Assembly (NCBI GenBank): GCA_016758965.1
Contig: JAEPRB010000049.1
Coordinates: forward strand, 1 to 64,000
DNA from: Circinella minor
Taxonomy: Eukaryota; Mucoromycota; Mucoromycetes; Mucorales; Lichtheimiaceae
Length of the DNA: 64,000 bases
Direction of reading: 5' to 3'
Part shown: positions 36,841-48,903 of the stretch, piece by piece
Numbering within the stretch: position 1 is the stretch's first letter
Layout: each line of letters starts with the position of its first letter
The notes under the pieces: model-generated
What the model was told of the DNA's origin: nothing
What the model saw: the letters and a program-made list of their open reading frames with translations, nothing else
Database searches by the model: none
Program-made: the position numbers and the translations under genes

Positions 36841-38555
36841 TTAAGAAGCTCGACGAACAGGTAATTTAGTTAATGACGTTGTAGTATTATTAGTAATAAT
36901 ATTATTACTAGAAATAGAAGAAGTGTTATAATTACTAGTACAAGCAACTGGTAATCCACAACGAGCTGATGTTGTTGTCGATTTGTTAATATTACTATTA
37001 TTATTAATTTTACGAATATCAGTTCGTTTTTGAGTAGGTCCAATAGGTACAGGTAAATGACTCGTTGGTGGTATTTTCTTATTATTATTAATATTATCCT
37101 TCTTATAATTATTAATAGTACTCGTTGTAGTATTAGTATTAATAACTAACAAACTCTTATTCGACGTTGATGCTGTTGGTTTTGGTGTTAATGGTGTTGT
37201 AGGATGATGGCTTGAAGATGGGGTAGAAGTAGTAATAGGTGACTGTGGAGGTGATGGTGGTGATATCTTTTTCGTTGCCAATCTTGGAATTCGTGGTCCC
37301 CTAAGTCTTGTAGGTGATTTCCATGTGATAGTACTGTTGTTATCTGTGGGAGTGGAAGTGGTTGGTTTTGGAATAATAGTAGTCATGGTCTTTTTATTTT
37401 TACTCTCTTGATATTCTTTTGTAATATCAAGATGTTCTTCTTTTTGTTGCTCGTCTTTTTCAGTTTCTGTCATTATATCTTTATTAATTTCTTTGTTTTC
37501 ACTATTATTTTGGAGCGACAATTTGTATTGTTGTTGTTGTAAGATATCTACTTCCATATTAGGTAAACGTGCATATAATTCGTTTTCACCATCATTTCCA
37601 TCACTACTAGTTTTACTATCACTACTATTATTAGCACTGGTGATAAAATTAGACCTCGAACTTGTTTTGTTTAAAGAACTAGTTTTTTCAAATGAATCGT
37701 CTTTTTCTTTTCTTTGTTGAGGTGAATGACAATCATTTGAAAAGGGGTGTTGTGGTTGTTGATGATGATAATGGTCCAATCGTAAATTTGGTGATGAACT
37801 ATGCTCCTTTGATATCCCCCAACTTTCTTCTTCTACTTGTTGAACACAAGTTTTTTGTTGATTTTGTTCATTATTATTATTTCCAATGTATTCCTTTTTG
37901 TCTTTTCCCTGTTGTTGCTGTTGAGTCGTCAAAAAAATGGCATTTTCCTCCTTCTTCTTTTCTTCAGAGACAATGATTATACTTTCTTTTTCATCATTTT
38001 TATGTTTTTGATTTTCAATAAAATAACTTTTATTGTTGTTACTGTCTTCTAAAGATGATAATGAATCTCTTCTGTTACTATTATTATCAGTGTTACTCGT
38101 TGTTGTCAACTTTTCTTTTGTTAATAGACAATTTGGTTGTTGTTGGTGATGGTGTTGTAGTTCCTTGAAATCAGAAGATTCCTCGTTTAAACTCGGTTCC
38201 TTGATACTACTATAACTTAATCTAGAGAGTACGTATTTTAGTATATAGAGAGTAAAAAAGCTTTTGACTTTAAGGAATAATAAAATATTTTTATTGAGAT
38301 TGATTTTTAAAATGTATACCTTAGTGATGATATACCACATCCATCAATAGCACTATCACGAGGCATAGTAATAGTATCTGAAGTGATTTTCGTTGCTGTA
38401 GTTGTTGTCTTATTACCATTAATAACGATATTAGTTTTATCTACAGCAGTTCCGAGTATTCTTTCACTAATCACCCGAGTGGTTGGAAGTGTTGGAAACG
38501 TGTTTTTAATCTTTTCACTTTTTCCTTCAGATTTTTTCTTTTTAAAGAAAAACAT
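36841..38555 (-). CDS. Hypothetical disordered protein (538 aa), Q/N/S/T-rich with basic Pro-rich segment
   Basis: Two exons on the minus strand, 38555-38320 and 38221-36841, join in frame (CTA AG|A TTA) across a 98-nt intron. The N-terminus is MFFFKKKKSEGKSEKIK. A MPRDSAIDGCGISSL segment near the splice junction looks the most constrained. The rest is low complexity: poly-Q, poly-N, S-rich and E/K-rich runs, then a basic proline-rich stretch (WKSPTRLRGPRIPRLATKK, SPPSPPQSP) and a C-terminal SLTKLPVRRAS. No folded domain is visible. Long Q/N-rich fungal proteins of this kind are often regulators or cytoskeleton-associated, but no function can be assigned. Confidence 0.7.
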
Positions 38556-39433
38556 GATTTGATAATAATATGAAGTTATATGTGTATATGAAAAATAAGA
38601 AGACAAAAGAAATGATTATATATATGTTAGAATTGTTTTTTTGTTATAAGAAAAAAAAGTGAGAGAAGAGAAGAAAAGAAGGAAGGGGTGATGGTTAGTT
38701 AGACTGGAACCCTTTTTCCCACACAACATAAAAATATTTTTGGGGGAGGGGAGGGGTTGAAAGTGAAGTGATAAATGCATAATCCTCCTTAAGTTATATG
38801 CAAAGTATTAGATACACTATAAAACTTATACTAAACACATACCACATCATAATTATAAATAATGCTTAATTTTATATAAGTGTTCGTGTGATTCTAAAAA
38901 CCACTGCAGAAAATATAAATAGAAAATTATATTTTATCTGTTTTGAGTTTTTTGTTTATATTAAAATTTTATATAAAAAAAGAAATATTATATTATAAAG
39001 AGAGGTTAATAAAGAAATAATTGACAATAATAACCTGTCATTATTATTTGCCACTTCTTTTTTTTTTTTAGTATGTTAGGTAATTTAGTTGAAGAAAAAA
39101 AGAGGAGACAAAAAAAAAGGGAGGGTTTTTTTTTTTTTTTCGGTTTTGTTTTCTTTTAAATCAGTTTCTTTTGGTATTTATATTATGTTTGATGATTCTT
39201 GAATATAATTAATAGTAATACATAATAATAATAATTATATATATAATGATAATAATAAAAATGATATAATGAGTTTTGGGCTGTTGTATTATTATTATCT
39301 ATATATATATAACGACAATAATGAAAAAAGGGATGAATAGGCGAAAAACAAAGGAGAAGGTGACATAGAATGGAAGGGAACAAAATACCTGAAATAAATG
39401 AAAAATTAAATAAAGAAGAGAAGAAAAAATAAA
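38556..39433. other. Intergenic region
   Basis: Upstream of the disordered-protein gene and downstream of FHIP, both minus. AT-rich with long T and A runs (39059-39068, 39126-39140) and a G-rich patch near 38741-38757. No gene seen. Confidence 0.4.
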
Positions 39434-42400
39434 TTATGCATAACGAATTACATCAATTCCAACAGATCGTCTTACTTGCATAATTGCTACTAATTCTTTA
39501 ATTGTTTCTTCCAAAATGACTACATTATTTAATAATGTAGATAAAGAAATTTCTGTTGACTTATCCATACGACGACGTTGTTGTTGAGATGGATTAGTTG
39601 CTTTGGGAGCAAATGTATCTTCATCATCTTCATCCAAATCCAAAATAGGTTCTTCAATTTCATTAATAAAATTGGATGGAAATAATGGTTGTATACGAAT
39701 CGTTTGTGTTTTACGAGCATGAATAGCTAAAGGTGATAATGGATTATTGGATAAAATTTGTTGTGGTGGAGGAGAAACGGTAGAAGATGACATGGATTTT
39801 GTTGGCATGATGACGTTATTAATATTGTTGTTATTGTTACTGTTGTTACTATTGTTATTATTATCTGTTGATGTTGTTATCGATGTTGATGCGGCTAAAG
39901 TACCATTACTAACACTTGCTACAGCTGCTGCTGCTACTGCTTGTGCTGTACCATTAATGGTGGTTGATAAAGATGGTCGCATTGAAGGTCGTCGCCCATC
40001 CATTGGTGAGGATCGTGTAGAAGTAGATGAGGAAGCTGTCATCATACTCGTACTATCGGTTGATGTCATTGTTGTATCCCCAATCATTAATCCATTACGT
40101 CGTTCATGTAATAATCGATCAAATCCATCCACTTCAGATCGATAATAATCTACTTGTTGTGTTAATGTACGAAACAATGTGAAAAAAGGTGGAAAAGATT
40201 TAAACTGTGTAGGTTGTGTCATTTGTGTTGAATTATGTTCTACTCCATAATCTACTGATCGATCATCATCATCTGCATCTTCATTAACAGCTGTTGTTTC
40301 AAATTGTGCATAGATATCCTTGGCACCAATAGCATTATTGTTGCTCTTGTCACTGTGACCACTAATAAGAGCGGCTCGTTGTAATTGATCACTAGCATCC
40401 AATACAAGTACATCATCAGGTTTGGTTCGATCACTTTCTTTAAATGCAATCCAACCTTCCAAACTTCGATAAGGACAAATAGCCAATGCTGAAATAACAC
40501 CCGTTAATATCAAGTTGAGTTCAGGCGATTGAGCAAAGAAATGACTTAATAACCCAAGTAAAATTTGAAGTAGAGGATCGGTGGTTCGAATACCATGTTT
40601 AAACATCTTTGTGCGTCGACTAGGTTGAATTTGATTTTGTTGTTCTTGTTTTCCTTGTTCCTTGATATCCTTTTGATCGAATCGTTGTCCATACTTAAAA
40701 CTCCTTCGTCGTTCACTTTTGGTTGTTCTTGAATTCTTGCTATCTTTATTCTGGGTGGTGACACCAGTAACTGTTTGATAACATATATCATTATCAATCA
40801 CTCTTTCAATATCTTGTAAATAATCTTCATATCCAAAAGACATTATATCTTCTGCATGAAGTTGATCCACGGCTGAAATTAATGAAAAGTAAAGTTCGAT
40901 TTCTCGTAAATGATGTGAAATAATGGTTGATTTATCATCCAGCGGACGTTTGTTGTCAGGATAAATAGATAATAATTTCAATGAATAACGACAATGACGA
41001 GTAATCAACGTTTTAAGCAATTTTAATGTAGCAATGACTGTAGGCTGAGAACTTGATTTAAGCCGGCTGAAAATCAAGTCCTTGAGTGTAAACCGCTCAG
41101 CGGCTGTAAAATAAGGTGAACTCTTGAATTGATCTAATTCAATTCCTGCAAGCACATTCGATGTTTTTGTTGTTGTAGGAGTTGATGCACCTTCTTCTTG
41201 TTGTTGTTGTTGCTGTTGTTGTTGAATTAAATTATTGATATAATCATCCTCGTCCATTAAAAACCCAACTACTACATTGGCTAAATCATCTTGTTGTAAT
41301 ATTTGTAATATTAAATCAATATAACTAATCACAGCCACAGAAGATCCATCCATATCCGAACATTCCAAAATGGAAGGATACAAGATATTTTCCAAAAAAA
41401 TGGTTCGAATAGATTGCAATAATCGCATAGAAATATCTCCATTGGGACAACGGGTCAAAACATCTTGACAAAATTCAAATAGTTTTAAAAAGGAATCCAA
41501 TTGATACTTGAATTCGGCAGAACTAGATTTTTCTACACCCGGCATAGAATAGCGAGGATCCACAATATCCTGTCCAATAAGAAAAGATGCCAAGTTACTA
41601 TTGAGTTGGGCTTCATCCTTGACCATGAGTTTACGTGGTAATTGAGAGTAAAGGGCACCTAATCCAGCAGCCATGATAGTAGCAAAATCAGATTCAATAA
41701 TAAAATCACCTAATTGATGTGTTGCCATTTCCATAATAAATAATAATCCTGTTCGTGCAAAATCACCTGTTCGACCTTCACGATGGACGAATCGTAATAA
41801 ATAAGTGAATAATAAGAATTCGTATTCGGGTTTTTTGGCAGGTGGTAATCTTTGTTGTAATGAAGGCGTAGTACCATTAACGTTACTGTTACCATTGGTG
41901 TTATTATTACTATTGTTATTATCCACAAGCGTTATTGGTGTATGATGATGATGATGTTTTTGAGGAGTTGTTAACCATTGTTTATCATGAAAGAAAATAT
42001 TCAATAATGCTGGGAATCCATGGATTTTGGAACAAATAATATACATTAAATCCACCAAATCTTCATGATATAAATCACTTTGTCGTTCATCAATAACACA
42101 AAATCGTAATAGTTTGATAGTAGGTTTATGAACGGCATTATGAACTAAAAACCTATCATCAAGAAGATCAACCATATTGGCAATGGTTCGAATGGCTTCT
42201 CCACGAATACCGACAGGATTATCCGATTTCTCGGATACATTCACTAGATATTGTAAAATACCATTCTTTAAGAAATATTCCATACATACACCAGTCGTAT
42301 TATCTTCTTGTCGTGCTTCTTCATCTACCAACATGTCCATCATTTGTCGTAATCGATTCGGGATCTCGGTCTGTTGAATGTGTACATTGGTTTTACGATC

Positions 42401-42682
42401 TTCAACCATTAGAATATTCTAATATATTTATAGTTTATTTGTTTATTCGCAACTTTTTGTGTTATTTCTTTAATTACTGTCATTGTTGTAACATGCATAA
42501 AATAGTTATAATATTTGCATCTCGTTATTTTTGCACCCCCGGATTAAAAAAAAATTATAAAGAGAGTAGTAATTTACGTGAACATAATCCCAACATTTAT
42601 GGAATTTAGCTAGTTGCATAGCCGTTGTCGGCTGTTGCCTTGGAGCCACAATTCTCTTTTTAAATTTGGCAAAATAGTCCAT
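39434..42682 (-). CDS. FHIP/RAI16-like protein (FTS-Hook-FHIP complex subunit)
   Basis: Two exons on the minus strand, 42682-42578 (start MDYFAKFKKRI) and 42418-39434, joined in phase 0, give 1029 aa. The N-terminal half has the helical RAI16-like domain: AKFHKCWDYV, IPNRLRQMMDMLVDEE, GVCMEYFLKNGILQYLV, GIRGEAIRTIANMVDLL, EFLLFTYLLRFVHREGRTGDFARTGLLF (read in pieces), and DFATIMAAGLGALYSQLPRKL. Later helical parts include LQILLGLLSHFFAQSPELNLILTG and YRSLEGWIAFKE. The low-complexity inserts (poly-H near 153, poly-N, poly-Q, S/T/A-rich near 800) are typical of this genome. In filamentous fungi the FHIP subunit links the Hook-dynein adaptor complex to early endosomes. That fits the long-range transport needs of a hyphal fungus, but the exact orthologue is inferred. 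Confidence 0.85.
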
Positions 42683-43003
42683 TAAGTTTTATATTATATT
42701 CGGAAAAAAAAAAAGAAAAAAAAAAAAAAAGGAAAGAAGAAAGAGAGCTATATATACATATATACTTATATACATATATGATGTTGTGTTACCAGGGACC
42801 ACTTTTTATATTATATACAATTGACAGAAAAAAAAACAGTAGTCAACCTAATTATTTTTCGGGTTTAGTCCCTTTTTTTGATTGACTGGTTATGAAAAAA
42901 AAAATCAGGTCCAGGTAAGAATAAAATAAAATGTATTAAATACTTTTAACAATGATAATGAATAATGAATAAATGATTTGTATTGTATTGTGTGATTTTT
43001 CTA
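42683..43003. promoter_or_regulatory. FHIP upstream region / UTP22 3' end
   Basis: 321 bases between the UTP22 stop and the FHIP start (both minus). Contains a long A run interrupted by single G (42704-42731), that is T-rich on the coding strand of FHIP, just upstream of its start. No gene. Confidence 0.4.
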
Positions 43004-46000
43004 TTATGATTGATTAATGCTTTCTATGATACCATGACCCAAACGTTCCATTTCACGTAATATGGCTGCAAAGTTTGGTTTTACTAAATTGGATATTTCA
43101 TTTTTACCCTTGGCAGGTTCCTTTAAATTAAAAAAAAAAAAAAAGTTATTAATAAAACTCGACGATTGTATATCCAAAGGTATATATAAACTTACCAAAA
43201 ATCCATCCTTGTTCATATCAACAGGTACACTATTGTATCCAACATTGACCTTCCATTGTTTTGGTACAGCTGTTGTTGGATTCCAAACAATACCAATTTT
43301 ATCACCACCGAATTGATCATGGAAAAGTAAAACAACATCACCATAGATACGCTAACACAAATTTTAATCATAAAAAAAATGTCAATTTTTTTTCTTTTGT
43401 TTCTTTCTATATATTATCCATCATCTCGAGTAACCCCCTTTTTTTTCTCAATTCTCGCCGTCATCCTTCAACTCTCCTTAATTTTATTTTATTTTTACCT
43501 CAAGCTCCTTGATATATTCAGTGACGGGATCAAATTTAGCATAAACAGTATCACCCAAAATATCGGTTTCTTCTTCATTTAATTCCAAAAGTGATTGTTG
43601 AGGTCGTGAATTTTGATAATATCGAGTACATCGACTTGCTTTCAATTGAATTACAACGTGATAATCTTGCATTGGGGTAACAAATAAGCTCTATTATACA
43701 AAAGAAAAAAAATAATGTGTTAAAAACTTTCAAGAGGAACGAATAAAAATAAAGTGATATACTAGATCTTTCTTCTTTTTTGTTTGTTTGTTTCTTACCT
43801 TGATATTTTTTATTTGACCTGATTGAATTGTTTTATCTAATGTAGCTACGGATGCCTTTGCTAACATTTGTACTCTTGCAGCTACAGCCTTGTTAGGTCT
43901 AGGACTTGACCATCTTGTTCCATCCAAATCTTTAGCTGTAGCAACCACCATGGTAATAAAACTCTTTTTTTTGGCAAATCGTTGTGAAATTATATCTCGA
44001 TCCAATTCTGTCATTTCTCCTTCAATATCAACCACAAGAGGTCCCTTCTGCCAATCCCATGTAGCCAATAATTCCAAAACTCGGGTCATACCCGTTAATG
44101 CATTCACAGGAGGTTGCCATGGATGAGATTCCAAAAAGACATGAGCACATATTAACTCAATCAATTCTTCAGATATTTGTAATGATAACAAATGAGCACC
44201 GAACCAACGTTTCATTAATCGAACAGTGGCTGAATAAGCAGGATACTTAACACACATGGCTTGAACATAATAAGTATGACGTTGTTGATGATGGAAAAGA
44301 TATTCATGTGCTTTCAATGCTTCTTGAGCTTGTGTTTTTTTCTTAGTGTCGTTACTCTTTTTATCGTTAATGGTGTTTTTCAATGCATCACTTTCTTGAG
44401 GTACATGTAAATGACATCGGAAAATATATCCATAATAATAAACATCGATATAACCTTGTTTCAATAACTTGTTTTCGTTATCGTTTTGTACATCTGTGTG
44501 AGGTGCTACGACATGTGCTTCAACACCCACACGATTCTTTAATTCGTTGGCAATCTTTACATAAAATGCATATTTGACTTTTTGTAATGCGGCAAGATCA
44601 TCAGGCCATTTAGTGGATCGTTCCAATTGAACAATGACATCCATGGCATCGATATAGCGAGCAGTGACTGGATAATGACTGACTACATGATCAAAATCCA
44701 TGGGATGTGGAACACATGCAGAAGTATATCGTAATCCAGAAGAAGCAGGATATATATTATTGATCAAGATAGGTAAACTAGTATCCACATCACGTAACTG
44801 TTTAGCAAATTGAGTATAGGCGGTCATGACAGGTTGGAATCCGCTCACATCTAATTGACGACTAAACAAGTTGGCGGGAACATGTTTCGATAAATGTAAA
44901 TAAGGATATACTTGTTGTCCTGTCCAAATTAATTCAGGTTCCAATTCAAAATGATGTTGCAATAAATATTGAACAATACTCTTGACAATCAATGTACGGT
45001 TTTCATAACCTTGGGTTTCCCAAACAACACTTTCGACAATACTACCATCCTTGAAACGACGTAATTCAGCTTTGTCGCCCCAGAATTGACGGAAGGATTC
45101 ACATGCTTCTTTTTGTTGTGCATCAGGACCTTGATCCACAAGACGAGGAGAGTTATCAGGATTCAAAACGAGACCCACTTTGATATGCGAGGCAAAAGAC
45201 GAAATGGTATTGTTGATAGGCCATGAAAGATCAGCATCATATTGAACAGCAACTAAGTCTACACGATTCGTTAAACCACGTTGTAATATATTGGATACGG
45301 ATTTAGCAAAATGATCAACCAAGATAGGACATTCAGATTGAGTCAATTCAGTGTAAGTTGTATGAGCAGATTCTTTGTTGGGAACAGGAATTGTAAAAGC
45401 ATTATCAAATCTTGCTTTAATATCATTGACATTACGCAAGAAAAGAGTGTCGAATCGATCTACTGTATCATTAAATGATGCCATAGCGAGTTTTGCCTCA
45501 TATTGGACTTGGGCAAGTCCAGATGGGGTCAAATGAGCGGCCAAGTTGATAGTACCTGAAGGATCCACAATAGAAATTTGATAATTTTCTCGGAAATGAT
45601 CAACAGCAAACTAAATAAGAAAAATAAATTCAAATTAGCTTCTCTTTTTTTTACAGTAGTTATTGGGAAACTGAAGAAAGGAAATAAATTTATAAATGAA
45701 TACAAAAACTTACATCAGGGTGATCATATTCACCAATCATGACAGGTTCCTTTTCAAAATCATGTGTACTTAAAAAGTCAATAGTTCCTCTTAATAATTG
45801 ATATGAACTATGGCCCGTTGATAGTTTACGACCACCTTGTGGAAGACCTCCTTGTAATAAATAACCCATCAACATGGCAAATAAAAATGCACTAAATCCA
45901 GAACCTGTACGATTGGATTCTAATTCGCGTTGATAAAGCCACACTCGACCCAACATAATAGCGTCCTTGAAGCCAGCACAATTCTTGCTATGTTCATATA

Positions 46001-47502
46001 AAAATGCCAAACTGGATGAAAGAGATGTATCCATTAAAATGGATGCATTATATTGAGGTGTTGGTGTTGTTGTGGCTACTGAATTCTCACTGTTATGACG
46101 AATGTTGTTTCGATTAGGTGCAAGTCGATAAGGTGGGAAAACATCTTGAGCAATAGTTGGAATAATACGAATAATACATTTTGTTTTTGAAAAATCGACA
46201 TCGCTCTTGTCTAAAAAAGAAAATTAAAAATTGAAATAGTGAATTAATTAAAGAGGGTTTTTCATGACAACTAGAGAATATAAAAAATAATCGTTCTTAC
46301 CACCAGTAGGTTTAACAATAAGAATAGGGCGGTGAGAATCTCCATTAAATGTACTGAATTCAATATTAAAGTTCTTTTTTGATTTTTGGATAGCATGAGC
46401 TAATGTTGCCAAGTAACATGCACGTTTATAAAAATAACGGTTATTGGTATAATCCTTTTCTTGAAAGATACTCTATATAATCAAACATTAATATTCGTAT
46501 TAACAAAAAAACAAAATCCTGTCATTATCCTAATATAAAAGATTATTATTATTATTATTTACCGATGGCATTTGAACAGCAAGATCCACATTGAATGCAC
46601 GTTTCAATTTTGTAATTGTTTTCAATGCATAACTTCCAACAACTTGGATCGATGATGGTTTTTCAAACTTAAACTTGTATAAAGCATCTTCAGGAGGAGG
46701 TGATTGAAGGATAGGTGCTACAATCTTTTGTTTTTTCTTAAAGTTTTTAATGTAATCTTTGACCTATAAATTTATGATATCATCCAGGTTAGCAAAATGT
46801 GATTTTTTTTTAGCCATATAATAAATATGTATAAATATACTTACAAGTTCTTCTTTTCCTTCTGGTATATTTTCAAAGACTGATTTGAGTTGTTTAAGAG
46901 CACTCAATAATGTCTTGTGTTTATCATAATTGACATTAACTTCTTGTAAAAGCTCATCAATCTAAAAAAAAAAAAAAAAAAAAGATTATATAGAAGTTAA
47001 TTATCCATGTATATCATACAGCGCACACACACTTAAAAAATCAAAAGTATTTTCTCACCTCCAATTTAAAGATATTCGATTTATAAAGTTCAGCAGTTTC
47101 TTTTAAGCCTTCTAATTCACCACCAGTAACATTATCTACTTCATTGTCGGTTTTTCGTTTCTTATTCGTTTTAGATTCACCACCTTCTCCTTCTTCATCG
47201 TCAGAACCGTCTTCGTCAGATTGTGATTCCCAATCGCCTTCCTCGTCGTCATCGTCCATATAATTAGCAGAAGTAGTCATAAGATTTTGATCGTCGTCTT
47301 CGATCTCATCGATCGTTGTTGTTGATTTTATTTCCTCGACCTTTGCCTGAGGAATAGAATGAAAATTTGGTAAAACATAAGTTTATCGTTTCTCCTTATC
47401 ATTCAAAGTTTATTTATGCATACGCATAGAAAAAAAAATTACCTTTTTAGTTGCAACAGCATTAGCTGGTGTCGAGCGATTCACTTTACGTTTTGCTGCC
47501 AT
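43004..47502 (-). CDS. UTP22: U3 snoRNA-associated protein Utp22 / NOL6 (Nrap family)
   Basis: Ten exons on the minus strand: about 47502-47443, 47347-47059, 46962-46845, 46764-46563, 46473-46302, 46211-45712, 45611-43800, 43690-43500, 43351-43196 and 43120-43004, about 1130 aa. The basic N-terminus MAAKRKVNRSTP and an acidic stretch (DDDDEEGDWESQSDEDGS) are usual for nucleolar proteins. The Nrap tandem nucleotidyltransferase-like blocks include VGSYALKTITKLKRAFNVDLAVQMP, KCIIRIIPT, LGRVWLYQRE, GFSAFLFAMLMGYLLQGG, LVNPDNSPR-like LVLNPDNSPRLVDQGP, FWGDKAELRRFKDGSIVESV, VRLMKRWFGAHLL, FLESHPWQPPVNALTG and IGIVWNP. The GS/DxD catalytic pattern is not needed for function in this family. Utp22 works with Rrp7 in the UTP-C module of the 90S pre-ribosome, in early 18S rRNA processing. 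No lesion seen. Confidence 0.94.
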
Positions 47503-48590
47503 AACTTTTTTTGTTTTAAAGGGAAAAAAAAAGAGTTAAAAGTTAAAATATATTTCCCCCCGCTAATCTCTTTCTTCTCCTTCTCTGTGTGTCTTCTTTC
47601 CCTGAGTGTTGTATGCCAAAATAAGTAATTTGGATCAATTTTCGTGACGCGGTTTCCTTTAATTTCAAGGCTTGGACTGACAAGCTGCATGAATTAATTT
47701 TATCATAACACAAAAGACATCTTTTTTACTAAAGGTAAACAACCATTCAAGACTTATCATTATAGTTGTTAGTATGTTTTTTTTTCAGCCTTCTAATTTG
47801 TTATTTTTATTTTGATGTAATCACTTCAACCTTCTTCTGCCTCCCCGCGCCTTTTTTTTTGGTTACTTCACCCGTTAATAATTTCACCGGATTAATCCCA
47901 TAAATATAATAATAATACACCCGATATCTTAACTATATCAACAACAAAATTAGTAAAAATCAACTTTCTTTTTAAACTATACATTAAGATTTTTATGGCT
48001 GGTTGAGTATAATGATGATAAACACAATTATCATCTTTGTTTTTATTTATGTTGATATCTTTATAAATTTCTCACTATAGAATGCCGATAAGATTTTGGC
48101 GAAAACAATTTTATTTATCCATTTGCTCGACTTTATTTTTATGTGATGAACCTACATACGAGACATTTATCATATGCACATGGTTTTTCTCAACCAATTA
48201 TAAAAAAAAGAGTATATTTTAAAGTCTCTTCTTTCTGTCTTGGACTTTTAAACCCCTTCTTCGGTCTGATGTGATGGTGCTACAAATGGCCATAGTGTTA
48301 GGACTTTGATCGATGGTCTGTAACATATGACTTCGTGGCGGTGTCTTTTCTTGAGAAAACGAACCTAGTCAAAAAAACTTCTTTCTTATAACTTGACCGA
48401 CGACCATCAAACTCATTCGACATACTACTTGAATGCACCAATAATAATAAACGATTTCATCTTATCTGTATGATCTTTTTCTGGTATTATTAGCGATGCT
48501 CAAGACCTTTTTTCTTGGAACAAGCTGGGTTCATGACCAAAAAAAAACCTTGATATGAACTGGTGAACGAATCCAGTCAAACCACGTTTA
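47503..48590. other. Intergenic region upstream of UTP22
   Basis: UTP22 promoter (T-rich before the start on its coding strand) and further AT-rich sequence. On the minus strand, 48640-48560 reads ERIEAYCTSIIGEGIKRGL and 48370-48240 reads SFSQEKTPPRSHMLQTID. Both are coding-like, but stops separate them and I cannot build a gene. Confidence 0.35.
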
Positions 48591-48903
48591 ATACCTTCGC
48601 CGATGATGGAAGTACAATACGCCTCAATTCGTTCTAGCAACAAAAATATAGACAGTTCTTACGATGCGGATTTGTTGTATTGCATTCAGAAAAATTTATT
48701 TTGACGGTGGAAAATGCTATTGTACCTGGCTTGGACCAATTTCTGAACGAATATACAGTATAATAAGAAACGGTTTATTACAGAAGAAGAAGAGGAAGAA
48801 GAAAATCAATCAAACAAAAGACAACGTATTAATTATTCTGAAGAAGGAGATGGAGCAATGAATCACGTCAATAAATGGATAAGCCGAATGTTTGGCAGTT
48901 AAT
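48591..48903 (+). pseudogene. Possible gene remnant with frameshift
   Basis: Three coding-like pieces lie in order but not in one frame: MMEVQYASIRSSNKNIDSSY then DADLLYCIQKNLF (to about 48704), ENAIVPGLDQFLNEYT (48710-48757), and YNKKRFITEEEEEEENQSNK, ending MNHVNKWISRMFGS at a TAA (48901-48903). The second and third pieces follow directly with a shift near 48758, and no canonical intron of normal length joins them. It is either a decayed gene or one with an unusual very short (26-nt) intron. The family is not recognised. Confidence 0.3.

Noticed and set aside
37493..38052. Several hydrophobic plus-strand frames opposite the disordered protein
   Set aside because: They are mirror images of Q/N/E-rich codons of the spliced minus-strand gene.
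43890..44126. Plus-strand frames opposite UTP22
   Set aside because: Antisense shadows of a conserved exon.
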